Notes: generated from the letters alone by a model not told the origin. 64,000 nt of DNA from Hydractinia symbiolongicarpus (GCF_029227915.1 NC_079882.1:18612501-18676500), one strand, 5' to 3'; positions 24,554 to 34,719 are shown, counted from the first letter of the stretch. Numbers and translations are program-made.

Positions 24554-24757
24554 GTCTGAGGAACAGAGAAAAGCGGTTGCTGCGATTATTATTGCTACAA
24601 CTTTACTTCCGACAAACTTTTCCAAACCTAAGGTTACGCGTGGATGAAAAAACGAAAATCGATCGGTGTTTACGATAACTTAGTGCTAGAACTACGTTTG
24701 TATGACGAAGAGAGTTTCCGCAAATACCTGCGAATGAGCCCAGACATATATGAGGTG
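24554..24757 (+). pseudogene. PIF/Harbinger transposase N-terminal remnant
   Basis: The frame opens MSEEQRKAVAAIIIATTLL at 24554 and stops after 32 codons. A second frame from about 24662 carries LVLELRLYDEESFRKYLRM, the conserved block before the catalytic domain of HARBI1-like nucleases. The two parts lie in different frames and the DDE catalytic region is absent, so this is a broken, deleted copy. Confidence 0.7.
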
Positions 24758-24830
24758 AATATAATTTTTAACTTGATATTCATGTGAAATAATTCTGAGT
24801 TTGATCTAAAACAATCCTTTTGTTTAGCTT

Positions 24831-25139
24831 TTACTTGAGAAAGTCAGAAGTAAATTGATGTTTCAAGCCTTTTCTTCCTCGCTTCTGAGGTTTCGCAGAA
24901 GTTTCATCTTCTGGATTTTGAAATACGGGGCTGAGTGAAGGTTGAAGTTGCTGTGGCACGCTCTGACCGAATATTTGTGTGTTTTGGCTCAAGATTGACG
25001 AGGTTGGTTTTGGTGAGCTCTGAGTGAAGACATGTGCGGCATGTTGCTGTTGCGTCGTAGCTTGAGGAAATAGTATTTGATCATTCGTAGCAAAATCGTG
25101 TGGCTGACTTTCAAAATAATAAATGTTATTTTGCTCCAT
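24831..25139 (-). CDS. possible Harbinger accessory (Myb/MADF-like) protein fragment, 102 codons
   Basis: A Q/P/S-rich open frame starts with ATG inside the Harbinger element, opposite to the transposase. It contains a basic patch, KPQKRGRKGLKHQF. PIF/Harbinger elements normally carry a second, Myb-like DNA-binding protein gene, often in opposite orientation; position and orientation fit, but no SANT or MADF helices remain. It may be only the low-complexity end of that protein. Confidence 0.4.
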   Translation of the reverse strand: MEQNNIYYFESQPHDFATNDQILFPQATTQQQHAAHVFTQSSPKPTSSILSQNTQIFGQSVPQQLQPSLSPVFQNPEDETSAKPQKRGRKGLKHQFTSDFLK

Positions 25140-25919
25140 CTTTTATCTTCGATCGTATGTTTCATTTACTGTTTATTTCAGACAGACAAATTTCGAATAC
25201 TTTGCTGATTCGATTTTTCTATTGTTCGGAGAACAATTGAGTCTTCTCACAACAAAAGAATTTCCCTTGCAATATTTTTTAATTCAAACCGTGTTTGAAT
25301 TAAAAAGTCTTGACAAGTATTGAAAGCGATTGCGTAATGTTTTTTCGAACGTGTCTCAAAAGTTGGTTTTACATTATGTCAATTAATTGAGGCAATATTT
25401 TTCAATAGTTATCAATAATTTCCAATATATTGGATTCAATATATTTCTGCAATGTGAAACGGCCTTTAGTCTACGTGCTTGCAAAATTGTACAGAGGGAA
25501 ATGACGTAATTATTTAAGGGAAACGTTAATAACATCAAAGATGGCGCATTATAAAACGATCTTCATTATGCTACACTGCACGAGCTTTAATTTTCGATAG
25601 CATATAAACTTTACAATAAGGTATTGTTTATTGGATAATAAAACAATTTGTTGCACTGTTAGGATTCTTATTGGCTTAAAACTCATTTTAGCCTCGTTCT
25701 CAGAAAAAAAAAATCTGTCAAAACGAGGATTCAGGCTTTAGCCTGGATAAGTTTTGGGCGTCTAGCCTAGCTCCGCTGTCTCTATATCTCTATCTCCTCA
25801 GGCGATTCCAAAGACTCCGCCTTCGCTGGCGAAAATCAAAAACAGGAGGGCCCCCAGTTCCCTGCCCAGGAGTTGACGACCGTTATTCCATCCATTTCCA
25901 AGGTAAAGTAAAGTTAAAG

Positions 25920-26495
25920 GTGGCGGACATAAGAAAAAATCGCTACGAAGTTTTTGTAACCGTTTGCAAGTTTGTTGAAGCGACAAGACGCAATTTTTCA
26001 ACGACGACGAAAGTAGATTACAAGTCCAGGAAGTACAGGATCAGCCTGCGACATTTTTCTGTATTCAGATTAAACGTTTTGCACAATACGACGAAAAATA
26101 ACAACGATGGAGAGATTACAACTGTGGCAGATACTCGAAGCAAGATTTCCTTTTCAGAGCTGATCAAAACTATGGGCCACGAAGCTATGAAGATTTTACC
26201 GTTATCTCAGACTACGTACAACGAAATCCCGAACCTTCTAACGCAGAAACAAATCCCCGTTTGTTCTTGCGGAAAGGTTACAAAGAGCGGCGGTGGTTTA
26301 AAACAACACAAAAAGAAATGGATTTCTGTTGAAAAAGAAGTAACGGTAAACAAAACATCGGCGGACAAACAAAATATGACCGTTACAAATGAAGCTACTG
26401 GACGGCAACCTTATACGACATCGTACGTAGATAAACACATGGAAGATATTAGGAGATATTTTCCATTGGAAAAAGAACTTATTCGAGCTTTCTAG
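25920..26495 (+). CDS. hypothetical protein with a zinc-finger-like motif, transposon-derived?
   Basis: The 191-codon frame opens at GTG; a true start could be internal or in a lost exon. It contains CSCGKVTKSGGGLKQHKKKW, spaced like a degenerate C2H2 finger of the kind seen in retroelement and transposon proteins. Nothing else is recognised. It lies just upstream of a hAT-like pseudogene and may belong to a decayed mobile element. Confidence 0.35.
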   Translation: MADIRKNRYEVFVTVCKFVEATRRNFSTTTKVDYKSRKYRISLRHFSVFRLNVLHNTTKNNNDGEITTVADTRSKISFSELIKTMGHEAMKILPLSQTTYNEIPNLLTQKQIPVCSCGKVTKSGGGLKQHKKKWISVEKEVTVNKTSADKQNMTVTNEATGRQPYTTSYVDKHMEDIRRYFPLEKELIRAF

Positions 26496-26799
26496 GGGAG
26501 TCTTGGGTAAGAGGTATATTCGAATGATGACATCTTTAATCCAGGAATGGTCAACCGACGTCTGTAATGGGATTGCATTGAAAAAGATGATGTCTATACC
26601 CGCACTGCTTCTTCAAAAGAGCTCAAGCAGAACGAGTGCCCAGTAAAACAAAAGCAATTTGGAAAGAAGATTAGACCAATATGATAAAGGAGAATTAACA
26701 GAACCTCTACAAGAAGGACACTTCATACAGCAACGGATGAAACATCGCAGCAACATAAACAACATGGTGACCACTGTCCTGGAAAGTTCTGGAATTTAG

Positions 26800-26872
26800 T
26801 TTTTGTCCTGGAATGTCCTGGACTTTCCTTCTTTTTTAGAGATTGTCCTGGAATGTCCTGGAATTTAGTTTG
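26800..26872 (+). repeat. short TGTCCTGGAA tandem repeat
   Basis: The phrase TGTCCTGGAATGTCCTGG recurs around 26809-26824 and 26849-26864, separated by a T-rich spacer. It lies at the 5' edge of the hAT-like remnant and may be part of that element. Confidence 0.4.
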
Positions 26873-26879
26873 AAGGCTG

Positions 26880-28251
26880 CATATTTAATTTTTACATGAA
26901 AGTTTAAACAAAAAAATACAAAAGGGACAAATGGATATTTTGGTCAGATGTTGGGATAATGAGAAAGATATTTCCATAACAAGGTACATGAACTGGGTGG
27001 TGCAAATACAGAGCAAATACTCAAAACATTTTTGAATAGGTCCAAATCTGTTGATCCAAAAAGTCTTATGCAAATATCTTCAGATTGACTAAATGTCAAC
27101 CTAAAGTTTCTTTCTTTCTTTTCTGAGAAACGTCATCTTGATGAACTAGCTGGTCTAGTGAATATCGGAACATGTGGCCTGCATACTGTACATGGAAGCT
27201 TGAAAAATGGCATCAAGAAGTCTGGTTGGGAAATGGGAAAGGTGTTGATTATTTATTTAACACCGATCTTTCCTTACCATTTTTGATTTTTTGATTGATA
27301 CCTTCAGATACCATCAAAAAGGCTGATACAAAAATGAAAATTTTAAAGATCGATGTCTTGGATAAGAACATACATAAGCCCTCTGAAACGATTGATGTTG
27401 GTATGGGTGCACAACTCCACATCTCACAATTTCGGAGAAGCAGTGATTTTAAAGGGAGTTCCCTTCGAAACTTTCATCAAGAAACTGTTCTGTTCTTATC
27501 CAGTGTGACCAGTCACATGGTAGAGAAATGCCCCCTGAAACACATGATCATTCAAAGCTGCAGTAAAATCAATCCCAACAGGCTGGCCATTAGGGATGAA
27601 AGAGAAGTTTCAAAGTTAAGATTTTCCAAGATGTTAGAAAAGCTATTTTTTTAGGGCAAGTCACCCCTAAAGTTGCTGATGATGCTAAGGAACAGTTCTC
27701 AAAGCTCATTGATGATGTTGTACCTGAACACCAGGAAAAGTTTCTCTCATTTGAAAACTTTGATCAAAGGCTAGATACATTCTTTGCCCAGTTTCTAAAA
27801 ACAAAAGGTTTCGAGTCTTTATGGAGTATTAAAGCTCGTATTCTACCTGAGTCACGGACAATCTGCTATTGAGCGAGGCTTCAAAGCAAATAAAGAATTC
27901 ATTAAAGAGAACCAGTCAGAATGTTCGCTGAAATTATTAAGAATTCTGCACAATCACATGATTGCAAAAGAAGTGCGAGCACACAACATTCCAATTACAA
28001 GGGAATTAGTTAAGTCTGCCAAGTGTGCAAGATCGCGTTATGCTAAAATTAATAATGAAAAGAAGAAGTTAAAAGTGGATTCTGGAAAAGCATTGAAACG
28101 AAAGGTTATTTCAACTGAAATTGAAGAAATGCAAAGGAAAAAACAATTCCTCCAAACCAGTATAAACACTCTCATTAACGTACAGAGGTCCAAAATTGTC
28201 TATTCCTACTGCGGCGAAAGCTCTAGCGTCACTGAGCCTGTAACCTGGTAA
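26880..28251 (+). pseudogene. hAT-like transposase pseudogene
   Basis: Fragments appear in order across frames. First is a block with LVNIGTCGLHTVHGSLKNG near 27140-27215. Next is a 119-codon frame at 27295-27654, then a continuation to about 27870, and a C-terminal part from about 27870 to 28251 with KANKEFIKEN and an E/K-rich helix. The order (GTCGLH block, then an ERGF-like C-terminal block) resembles a hAT-like family common in cnidarian genomes, though the superfamily is inferred from memory. In-frame stops near 27651 and 27870 and frame changes show it is dead. Confidence 0.55.
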
Positions 28252-28768
28252 TGGTGGTGAAATCTGGGTAAATCTTACTTACCGAATTCTGTCGGAATTC
28301 GGTAAGTGTTTGTTTTTGAGAGATGTGTTTTAGCTTACAGTGAATATCCATGATGATTAGCTTAGTTAACGAGTGATCTCGGTCGAGCAGTACAGGCGAT
28401 ATCGTTTCAACGGTAACGGTGCGTTTACAAGTCGACCCCTGCAACGTAATAAACCTTTTTTTGTCGATAAAAAACATAACATCTTTTTCTTCAAACCACA
28501 AAAACCTCAAAAAATTACGACCTGTTTCTTTGATCGCAATTTGTAGAAATGCTTTTTCTATGTCCGCTATCAATACTATAGGATATGATCTAAATCTCAA
28601 TAGGATATCGTACAGTTGCGGCGTTAGCTGAGGACCCTTGTACAGTATGTCGCTTCGACTGGGCGACTCGTGGTTAATTTTCGCGAAAGTGTCAAAAACT
28701 ATTCTCATTTTTGTTGTGCTTTTATTGTTACGTAAAACAGCGCGGTGTGGCAAGTAATGTATTTCCAA
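28251..28768 (-). pseudogene. BEL/Pao retrotransposon pol remnant with internal deletion
   Basis: The frame reads the start of a BEL/Pao reverse transcriptase (HYLPHRAVLRNNKSTTKMRI, then ADIEKAFLQI and FLRFLWF). It then passes directly into sequence like the zinc-binding N-terminus of a Pao integrase (SPVLLDRDHSLTKLIIMDIH). The RT catalytic core with its DD motif, RNase H and the region between are missing. An internal deletion appears to have joined the two in one 179-codon frame. No LTRs were found. Confidence 0.7.
28277..28307. repeat. perfect 13-bp inverted repeat with 5-nt loop
   Basis: The arms ACTTACCGAATTC and GAATTCGGTAAGT flank TGTCG. It lies where the BEL/Pao remnant meets the hAT-like remnant and may mark a rearrangement junction. 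Confidence 0.6.
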
Positions 28769-28879
28769 AATTTGTTTAACTGCTTATCAAGAATGTCAGA
28801 TTCCCTCTCACAACAATCAACACGCAAGGTATGAATGATCAAATTATTTGTCGTTGATTCCTTCTTTTCACACCCTCTC

Positions 28880-28966
28880 ACAGACTCAATAAGGAACAGC
28901 TGTTATGTGGGATTAAACCCATATGAATATGAAGAGAACGCTCTACCGACTGAACTACCAATCCTT
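28880..28966 (-). repeat. tRNA-like SINE head or tRNA pseudogene
   Basis: Read on the minus strand, TAGTTCAGTCGGTAGAGCG matches the tRNA D-arm / box A. About 26 nt later, GGGTTTAATCCC resembles the T-arm / box B. The acceptor and anticodon stems do not pair well, so a working tRNA is unlikely. A tRNA-derived SINE head fits better. Confidence 0.55.
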
Positions 28967-29998
28967 AAAAGAAGACAACCCTCAAAGTAAACATAGTTGC
29001 ATGACTTTATTAATTATATCAAGCATATTGTATTTAGTAAATACTTTTTGAGCACTCTGTCCCAAAAAATGATATATATTTGTAGTTTAGAAATTTAGCT
29101 CTAAATATCGTCTCTCAAAGGCACTGGATTTTAATGTATTTAGAGACTTTACTATATATATAATATAATATACTATATAAAAATGTTTTCTGTTTCTTTT
29201 TAGATTGCGTACAATGAAAGCGAGAGATGTTACCTTTCAATACGTGAGATAAAAAGAAGAAAGCGTAACCTCATCCCGCGTTGTTTTTCTGTCAAAAATT
29301 TGAAGCTGTTTTATAAAGTTAATAAATTGTTTTCGTTTCTGTAGATTGTTTGTTTTTGTTTATTGTTTCCCGTGAGTTTACAAAATTCATTGCATCAGAT
29401 TCATTGGCTTCAAGAAATCGGTTTTCATAACTAGTGCCGTTATTTTTACGTGAAAAAAAACCCCACAAGCTGCTTCGTTCGCCTTCTTATCTCCGAAAGT
29501 CTGTATTATTATCTGCGTTCCGAGTATTATTATCCGGTTGAAAGAGTGCACCTTACGCCACGCATCCCCTTAATTCGTGACATTTTCGCACACTACGGAT
29601 TGTACAACTCGATGTATTGCATTTCTTCCAAAATAAGGGTTTTAACTTTATAAAAGTATAATTTTGCATGGATTTTTGGCACTAAAAGCTTCATCAATGC
29701 TGGATTTGCGTCGGCCACCACTGACAATATTGTGATTATTATCAATATTTAATTTTATAATTCTATGAAAAAGAGGTTTTACGAAATTTCTTAGTTATCG
29801 TCTTTCTTTAGTTTCGCGCGATCTAAATTTTTCGAACCTTCTGAAAAGAAATATCCCACTTACTTTCTATTAAATTCAATTATTTTGTAATTCGCTGCGC
29901 TCAACTGAAAATAACCTTATTTGTACTAGTAGTTGAGTGTGTCATCTTAGTTAGGAACCGTGTACTATCGGTATCATAACACAATATAATACATTTAT
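28967..29998. other. intergenic DNA, no gene seen
   Basis: AT-rich sequence with only short open frames. A segment at 29872-29926 (TTCGCTGCGCTCAAC core) recurs at 30403-30456 at the edge of the DIRS element and is listed with it. Confidence 0.45.
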
Positions 29999-30008
29999 AT
30001 CTCCTACG

Positions 30009-30062
30009 CAACCTCGTCCCCAGGACCTCTTTTCGCGAAAAGAGGTCCTGGGGACGAGGTTG
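30009..30062. mobile_element. 54-bp perfect palindromic micro-MITE with 10-bp target duplication
   Basis: From CAACCTCGTCCCCAGG to its reverse complement, the 54 bases form a perfect palindrome centred on CGCG. It is flanked by exact direct repeats ATCTCCTACG at 29999-30008 and 30063-30072. A 10-bp duplication fits Mutator-like (MULE) transposition. Degraded relatives lie near 34794, 38038, 39603, 47181, 51743 and 57455. Confidence 0.85.
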
Positions 30063-30260
30063 ATCTCCTACGAACTAAATTACAACCACTAATTTACAAT
30101 CAAAACGTTTCCGAAATCGTGGCTAAGCCGGATGTGAAAAACCCCATTCTATGGGGAAACATATCCTTAGACCCCAGTGCTACAGCCACTAACCCTCAAA
30201 GGTTAAGGGTATCATTAAAAAATTACACTGTTATTAACAACAACATTATAAACAATTCAA
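30063..30260 (+). pseudogene. short coding-like remnant hit by the palindromic element
   Basis: A plus-strand frame after the palindrome reads about 55 codons including KNPILWGNISLD and TNPQRLRVSLKNY. It has a protein-like composition but was not assigned to a family. It may be a retroelement gag piece; no start or end is clear. Confidence 0.25.
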
Positions 30261-30549
30261 AGTAAAACTGCTTATCTTATAGGTAATCAAACAGTTTTGA
30301 CGCGTACGGTTCAAGAACTAATTTACATGTGAGCGCTTCCATGCCTTGTACGCCCTTTAAACACTTAAAAAACCACGTGACCGGCCTTGGCCATACATAC
30401 GAAATTAAATTCAATTATTTTGTAATTCGCTGCGCTCAACCGAAAATAACCTTATTTATTTTCTTATTTTTGCGACATGGAAGACTCAACTTCGACTAGT
30501 AGTAGTAGTTATGTACGAAAAAGTTAGGGTTGGTAGGTGTTTCAAAGAC

Positions 30550-31343
30550 CTATATTCCTTGTAACATATAGTAAATGCTCTGCATCGTCCTCCACATAAT
30601 CATCTTTGGGTGTCTCCGAACGCCATCTACCATGTCGTTTAAAAGACGGTCTGGGACGTCTGCATTTGCCGCTACTGTTGCTCCTCCAGCAGGTAGGCTG
30701 TGGAGTCCGAATCTTGTCCTATCCAATCCGATTGATGCCAGTGCATCGAGTGCATTTTCTCTTGTTGTTGTGTAGCTGATTGGGCGATTCATCTTTTTAA
30801 AACTTCCGAATTTGTTGTTGGATGTAACTGTGACCGCTCTAAACAGATAGGAATCAGGCTCAGCAGGTACATACTTCATATACTCAGTTAACTTATATAC
30901 TGGGCAGATCCCATTTCCGCAAGCGCTGATGTAAACCCAGCGTTCTTCTCTGTAGATATCTGTGTTGCTTTGCGCTATGAACAGTTTCATAAAGCTATTG
31001 TTGTAATTGACGTCACATCTTTTCAGATTACTAATTTCCGAAAACCTAAGAAAGCCACAGAATCCCAAGAGAAAGATATTAAAAGTTCTAAGTTTGTAAA
31101 GATTAACAGCTTCGCTTTTAACAAGTTGTTTATGTAATGCGTGCAAATGTTCAACCGTAATTATGTCTTCCTTGCGAATTTGATGTTGTAGTAGGCATTT
31201 AGCGGCTTCGAGCATATTTTTTGGTAAAGTCTGGTCGCTTGGGTTATTGTAGCCTGTGAAATTGTGAAAATACTGGATAGCGTAGAATGTGATTCGATTT
31301 TAGGATAAGAATTGTTCATTTGGGTTAGGTTAAGTATGTACAA
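30550..31343 (-). pseudogene. DIRS tyrosine recombinase, frameshifted
   Basis: The C-terminal frame (30550-31215) contains GFLRFSEISNL, the first catalytic-arginine region, and the box-II-like stretch GLHSLPAGGATVAANADVP. The expected H-x-x-R is H-S-L-P here, so the arginine is lost. The frame then shifts near 30645 before the last histidine/tyrosine region, whose residues continue in another frame. The N-terminal part (31161-31343) is also in a different frame. The enzyme cannot be active as it stands. Confidence 0.75.
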
Positions 31344-31422
31344 CGCAACTGTTAGCGGTAGAGCTGGTAATTTCGATACATAATATTTTTTACACCATGT
31401 ATTCCATGAATTAAAAGAATAA

Positions 31423-32158
31423 GGGCCTTTTTATATGAGACCGGGAAACTCGGTCCACCGAGATATCCCGCATGACTGAGATCTCAGATATTTGCGGAAG
31501 AACGCTGAAAATTGAAATCGTGTTTATATGGTGCATATTCATCTCGCCCCGGTTACAACGGGAAACTCGGTCAACCGAGATCCCGGGCAAGTGACCCGGG
31601 ATCTCGGTCAAACGGGATGGATATTTGTTCATGTAAACAGAAAAAAAAGTGGCAAAGTACGGAAAAAGTTTATGTAATCTTAGAGGAGCAAATAATTATC
31701 ACTATTAATGCATATCAATGGACATATTTGTTTTTGTATCATAGTGTATTTGTAATAAAAGAAAACAAAACCATGAAACATGCTGAAAACACCAGGTTTC
31801 ACTAAAATTACAATTGAGAATGATCTAAGATTAACTTTTAATCCTGTTTCAAGCGTGTGGGAGATGTTAATGAATAATATTTAAATTGGTCAGAAATGAT
31901 GGTAATTTTCAAAAAATTTGAGAAATAATTAATAGTGATAACACAGTTGTTTCAAGCATCAACAGTATCGCTACCTTCTTTTTTCTGTTGTTGGAAGCCA
32001 TATTTGCTTACATATTCACCCCGCCACTTTTAGTTTCCCGCTAATTTTTCTTCATATAAACCCGGGATGGGAAATGACAAATTTACATATAAACCCGAGT
32101 TGATATTAGCCCGCTCTACCGGGAAACTCGATGAGCGAGTTCTCTTATAAAAAAGCCC
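31423..32158. mobile_element. Harbinger-type MITE inserted in the DIRS element
   Basis: The inverted ends GGGCCTTTTTATATGAGA and its approximate complement at the right (TCTTATAAAAAAGCCC) are flanked by TAA at 31420-31422 and 32159-32161. This 3-bp TWA target suits PIF/Harbinger. Several inner palindromes built on GGGAAACTCGGT / ACCGAG and GATCCCGGG lie at 31440-31620 and 32080-32130. It has no coding capacity and sits between the connection region and the recombinase of the DIRS element. Confidence 0.75.
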
Positions 32159-32427
32159 TAACAGTACGTTTTAATCGTGTTATTCGCAACATTGCCTATT
32201 GATTTTAAGAGGTTTTGTGTGTCCAATGACTGCGTTTCTTAATCCTGTGACGACACCTTCGCTGTTCCTGTGGTTTCGGTTTATGTAAATTGCAGTTGGA
32301 AAGCTATTATTTTGCTTTTAAAATGCTTTGAACCTATGGCGGATTTTTTGCACTCTCCTTGAGTAACGCATAAATTGGGATTGTCAAAGATCCTGAAGTT
32401 TTTAATAAATTTTTGGAAGTCCCCTGT

Positions 32428-32727
32428 TCAATCAGTTAAAAATGGCCAAAACGCTGCCGAAGGCCAGTATGGGGCCACCAGTGTGCCCGAAGCTTTACAG
32501 GTCTGCATGTGTTTTAAAACCTTTGATATACTTTGAATCGGGGGCACGAGTAAATTATTTTCGTTTTCCCACGAGGTATTAAAGGCGTTAACGCATTCAG
32601 TTTCCGGACAATAATATTTTGAGTTGAACCTGCCCACCTTTTTGTTTTCGTCATTTGCAAACCTATCTACGATGAATGGAGCCCAGAGCCTGTTTAGGTA
32701 TTCAAAAAGCTTTTTGTGATTTCCCAA
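32428..32727 (-). pseudogene. DIRS connection region between RNase H and recombinase
   Basis: The frame contains APFIVDRFANDENKKV, RFNSKYYCPE, LLVPPI and LVAPYWPSAAFWP. These match the conserved stretch that follows RNase H in DIRS-group polyproteins. It is separated from RNase H by a frame break. Confidence 0.7.
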
Positions 32728-32786
32728 TTGTCCGTGTCCGTATAAGGACTTAATTTATGAGCGTATTGAATTTGATTTCTGGGGAC

Positions 32787-33128
32787 CTATTCGACATTTA
32801 AATCTATTTTTTGCTTCTTACAAATATCAAAAATATTTTCTACCAATATCTGTACGTTTTCCTTTGAGCTGCCTCTTTTTATTATACAATGGCTCGCGTA
32901 ATTATCTGTCTTCCAAAGTACTGCTTTGTTGCTTAAAACTGATTTTAATGATTGTAGCGAATATTGTATAGCGTATAGCTCTCTCCACGTGGAGTGCATT
33001 ATACTTTCCGTTAGTGTGAAATTCTTAATAGAAATATGCATTCTATTCTTGTGCCACGTGTGTGCACCCAACCCTGTATCGCTCGCATCAGAACAAACGA
33101 TCAACCAGGGAGTATTTCCCCGTGTCAT
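32787..33128 (-). pseudogene. DIRS RNase H domain
   Basis: VCSDASDTGLGAH holds the first catalytic aspartate, TWRELYAIQYSL the glutamate and LWKTDNYAS the next aspartate, as in DIRS RNase H. This block is well kept, although its neighbours are frame-broken. Confidence 0.75.
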
Positions 33129-33325
33129 TGGTCTCTCAGTAGCAGATTGTTATTCCAAAATAACAGTTCAAATTTTGCAAATTTTCATGCTGACGTGTAC
33201 GGTAGGGAATAGAGAATGAACTGTAAACTCGAATGAGTAGAAATTAATCGCTGGGAAGGTATAGAAAAAAGTTTTTTCTTCAGATCTAGATTAATGCCGA
33301 GCCATGTCATATTTTGAGTGGGACT

Positions 33326-33930
33326 CTACAGAGATTTTTCGTTGTTTGCAACAAACCCAGATTTCTTAAGCGAGCCTCGGACAAAGTTTGACGCCCTCAG
33401 AGTCGATTCATAGATATTGATTGTGCCAGCGCCGTCTTCAATAAAACACGCAAAGTTTATAGCATGTTCTTGCCAGTATTTTACGAGGACTCGCATAGTT
33501 TTTGTGAAAATAAAGGGGGCAGAAGAGAGACCAAACGAAAAATACCTTCTTTCGCCATTTGTTACCCAAGAAAATCCTAAATATTTTTGATGCTCTGAAG
33601 CAATTTCTATGTGATGATAGCTTTGTTTTATGTCAAATTTAAACATGAAACCATTTTCCTCAACAAATTCTCCGAAAATCTTCCAATCATCGAAGGTTGT
33701 TTTTTGTTTGTACACGTGTTTGCTCACATGTCTCGGGTCAAGAATAAGTCTCTTCTTATTTTTGAACGAACTAACGCTCAGTGGATTAACCACGTGTGGC
33801 TCAGTAACCATCTCTTTTATTCTTCCGGTTTTAAGTAACTCGTGTAATTCCTTATTTACAAAATCTTCATTGTCAAGAGCTGAATAGTTGTTTTTGAAAG
33901 AAGCCTTTTTAGGGGTGGTGAAAAAGGGAA
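33326..33930 (-). pseudogene. DIRS reverse transcriptase
   Basis: Recognisable blocks are VNPLSVSSFKNKKRLILDPR, FKFDIKQSYHHIEI (catalytic D), YFSFGLSSAPFIFTKTM and the active-site box. That box reads FIEDG where the family usually has a Y/F-x-D-D type motif, so one aspartate has become glutamate. The N-terminal lead (about 33812-33930) continues in the same frame with TTPKKASFKNNYSAL. The enzyme is probably not functional. Confidence 0.75.
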
Positions 33931-33934
33931 TTTT

Positions 33935-34697
33935 TTATCTGTATTTTATAAGTTCTAAAATAGTTTTATTAGTGACTATGTTCTGCCAGTAAGGTAGATG
34001 CCGCCTGAGATTGCCCTTCACGGTATGTGGAGGATTAGCTTGGGGCGAATAAGACCTATTGCATTCAGAAAAACTATATACAGTAGAAACAGTATCACAC
34101 TTAACTTTTCCCTTTTCTTTAGGGTTGTTTAAGGTCAGGGCAGTCCTTTCGCCAATGTCCTTGTTTTCCGCATCCGAAACACAGAGATCGCTGTTGTGGC
34201 TGTTGGTAACTTCGCTGGTATTGATTCGCAAATCTCGGTTGCTGTTGAGATAGCCCGAAGATTGGCCTCCCCGGAGGCGCAGATTGTGAGCCAAAGGGGA
34301 TAAAATTTTGATGCTGCGAAGGGTGTGTGAATGAGGAAGACTGGTATGGGGGCCGACGTGGAACATGCTCGAATGTTGACTTTCTCCTGGTCGGCTTTTT
34401 CTTGTTCAGAGCCCGGTTTTCCGCAGCCTTTATCTTTTTGTCATCCTCTGAATCGCTGGCAAGATCGTCGAATAAGTATTCGTCGACAGCAGCCCATCCA
34501 GCCGGAGATTTATCTGCGAAACGGATACATTTGTTTCGCTTGTGGAGATCATCTATGACATTATCAATCTTTTTGGAAGATCTTGTAATCGAAACATCTT
34601 TTACTAGTTGTTTTATTATTTCTACACTTTGAATTAAATCGCAATTGAATTGATGTTGTTTTTTATTAAAACCACGTGACCTGCCTTGGCCATACAT
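33935..34697 (-). pseudogene. DIRS gag-like protein with CCHC zinc knuckle
   Basis: The frame at 34119-34697 starts with ATG, is Q/P/R-rich and ends in CFGCGKQGHWRKDC, a classical C-x2-C-x4-H-x4-C knuckle. A further frame (33935-34366) continues toward the RT with VKGNLRRHLPYWQNI, typical of the gag-RT linker of DIRS elements. The frame change between them marks decay. Confidence 0.7.
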
Positions 34698-34719
34698 ACG
34701 AAATTAAATTCAAATATAT

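Larger units (their letters stand above)
24377..25465 (+). mobile_element. PIF/Harbinger-like DNA transposon, internally deleted
   Basis: The terminal inverted repeats start AGGCCGTTTCACATT at the left and match the reverse complement of the right end. They are flanked by a 3-bp TTA duplication (24374-24376 and 25466-25468), the TWA-type target of PIF/Harbinger. Inside are the N-terminal remains of a Harbinger transposase on the plus strand and an accessory-like frame on the minus strand. At 1.09 kb it is too short to be autonomous. Confidence 0.8.
30373..34709 (-). mobile_element. DIRS-type tyrosine-recombinase retrotransposon, decayed
   Basis: On the minus strand the order is: gag-like frame with CCHC knuckle, reverse transcriptase, RNase H, DIRS connection region, then tyrosine recombinase. 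This order is diagnostic of the DIRS/PAT/Ngaro group. Direct repeats flank it: ACCACGTGAC and TTGGCCATACATACGAAA occur at 30373-30415 and again at 34671-34709. Another repeated segment (29872-29926 and 30403-30456) resembles the split repeats of PAT-like elements. Frameshifts in several parts and a 736-bp MITE insertion show it is inactive. Confidence 0.8.

Noticed and set aside
28880-28966. Functional tRNA gene
   Set aside because: Acceptor and anticodon stems do not pair properly; only box A and box B are convincing.
30373-34709. Endogenous retrovirus
   Set aside because: The enzyme set ends in a tyrosine recombinase, with no DDE integrase, protease, LTR pair or envelope. This is DIRS-type.
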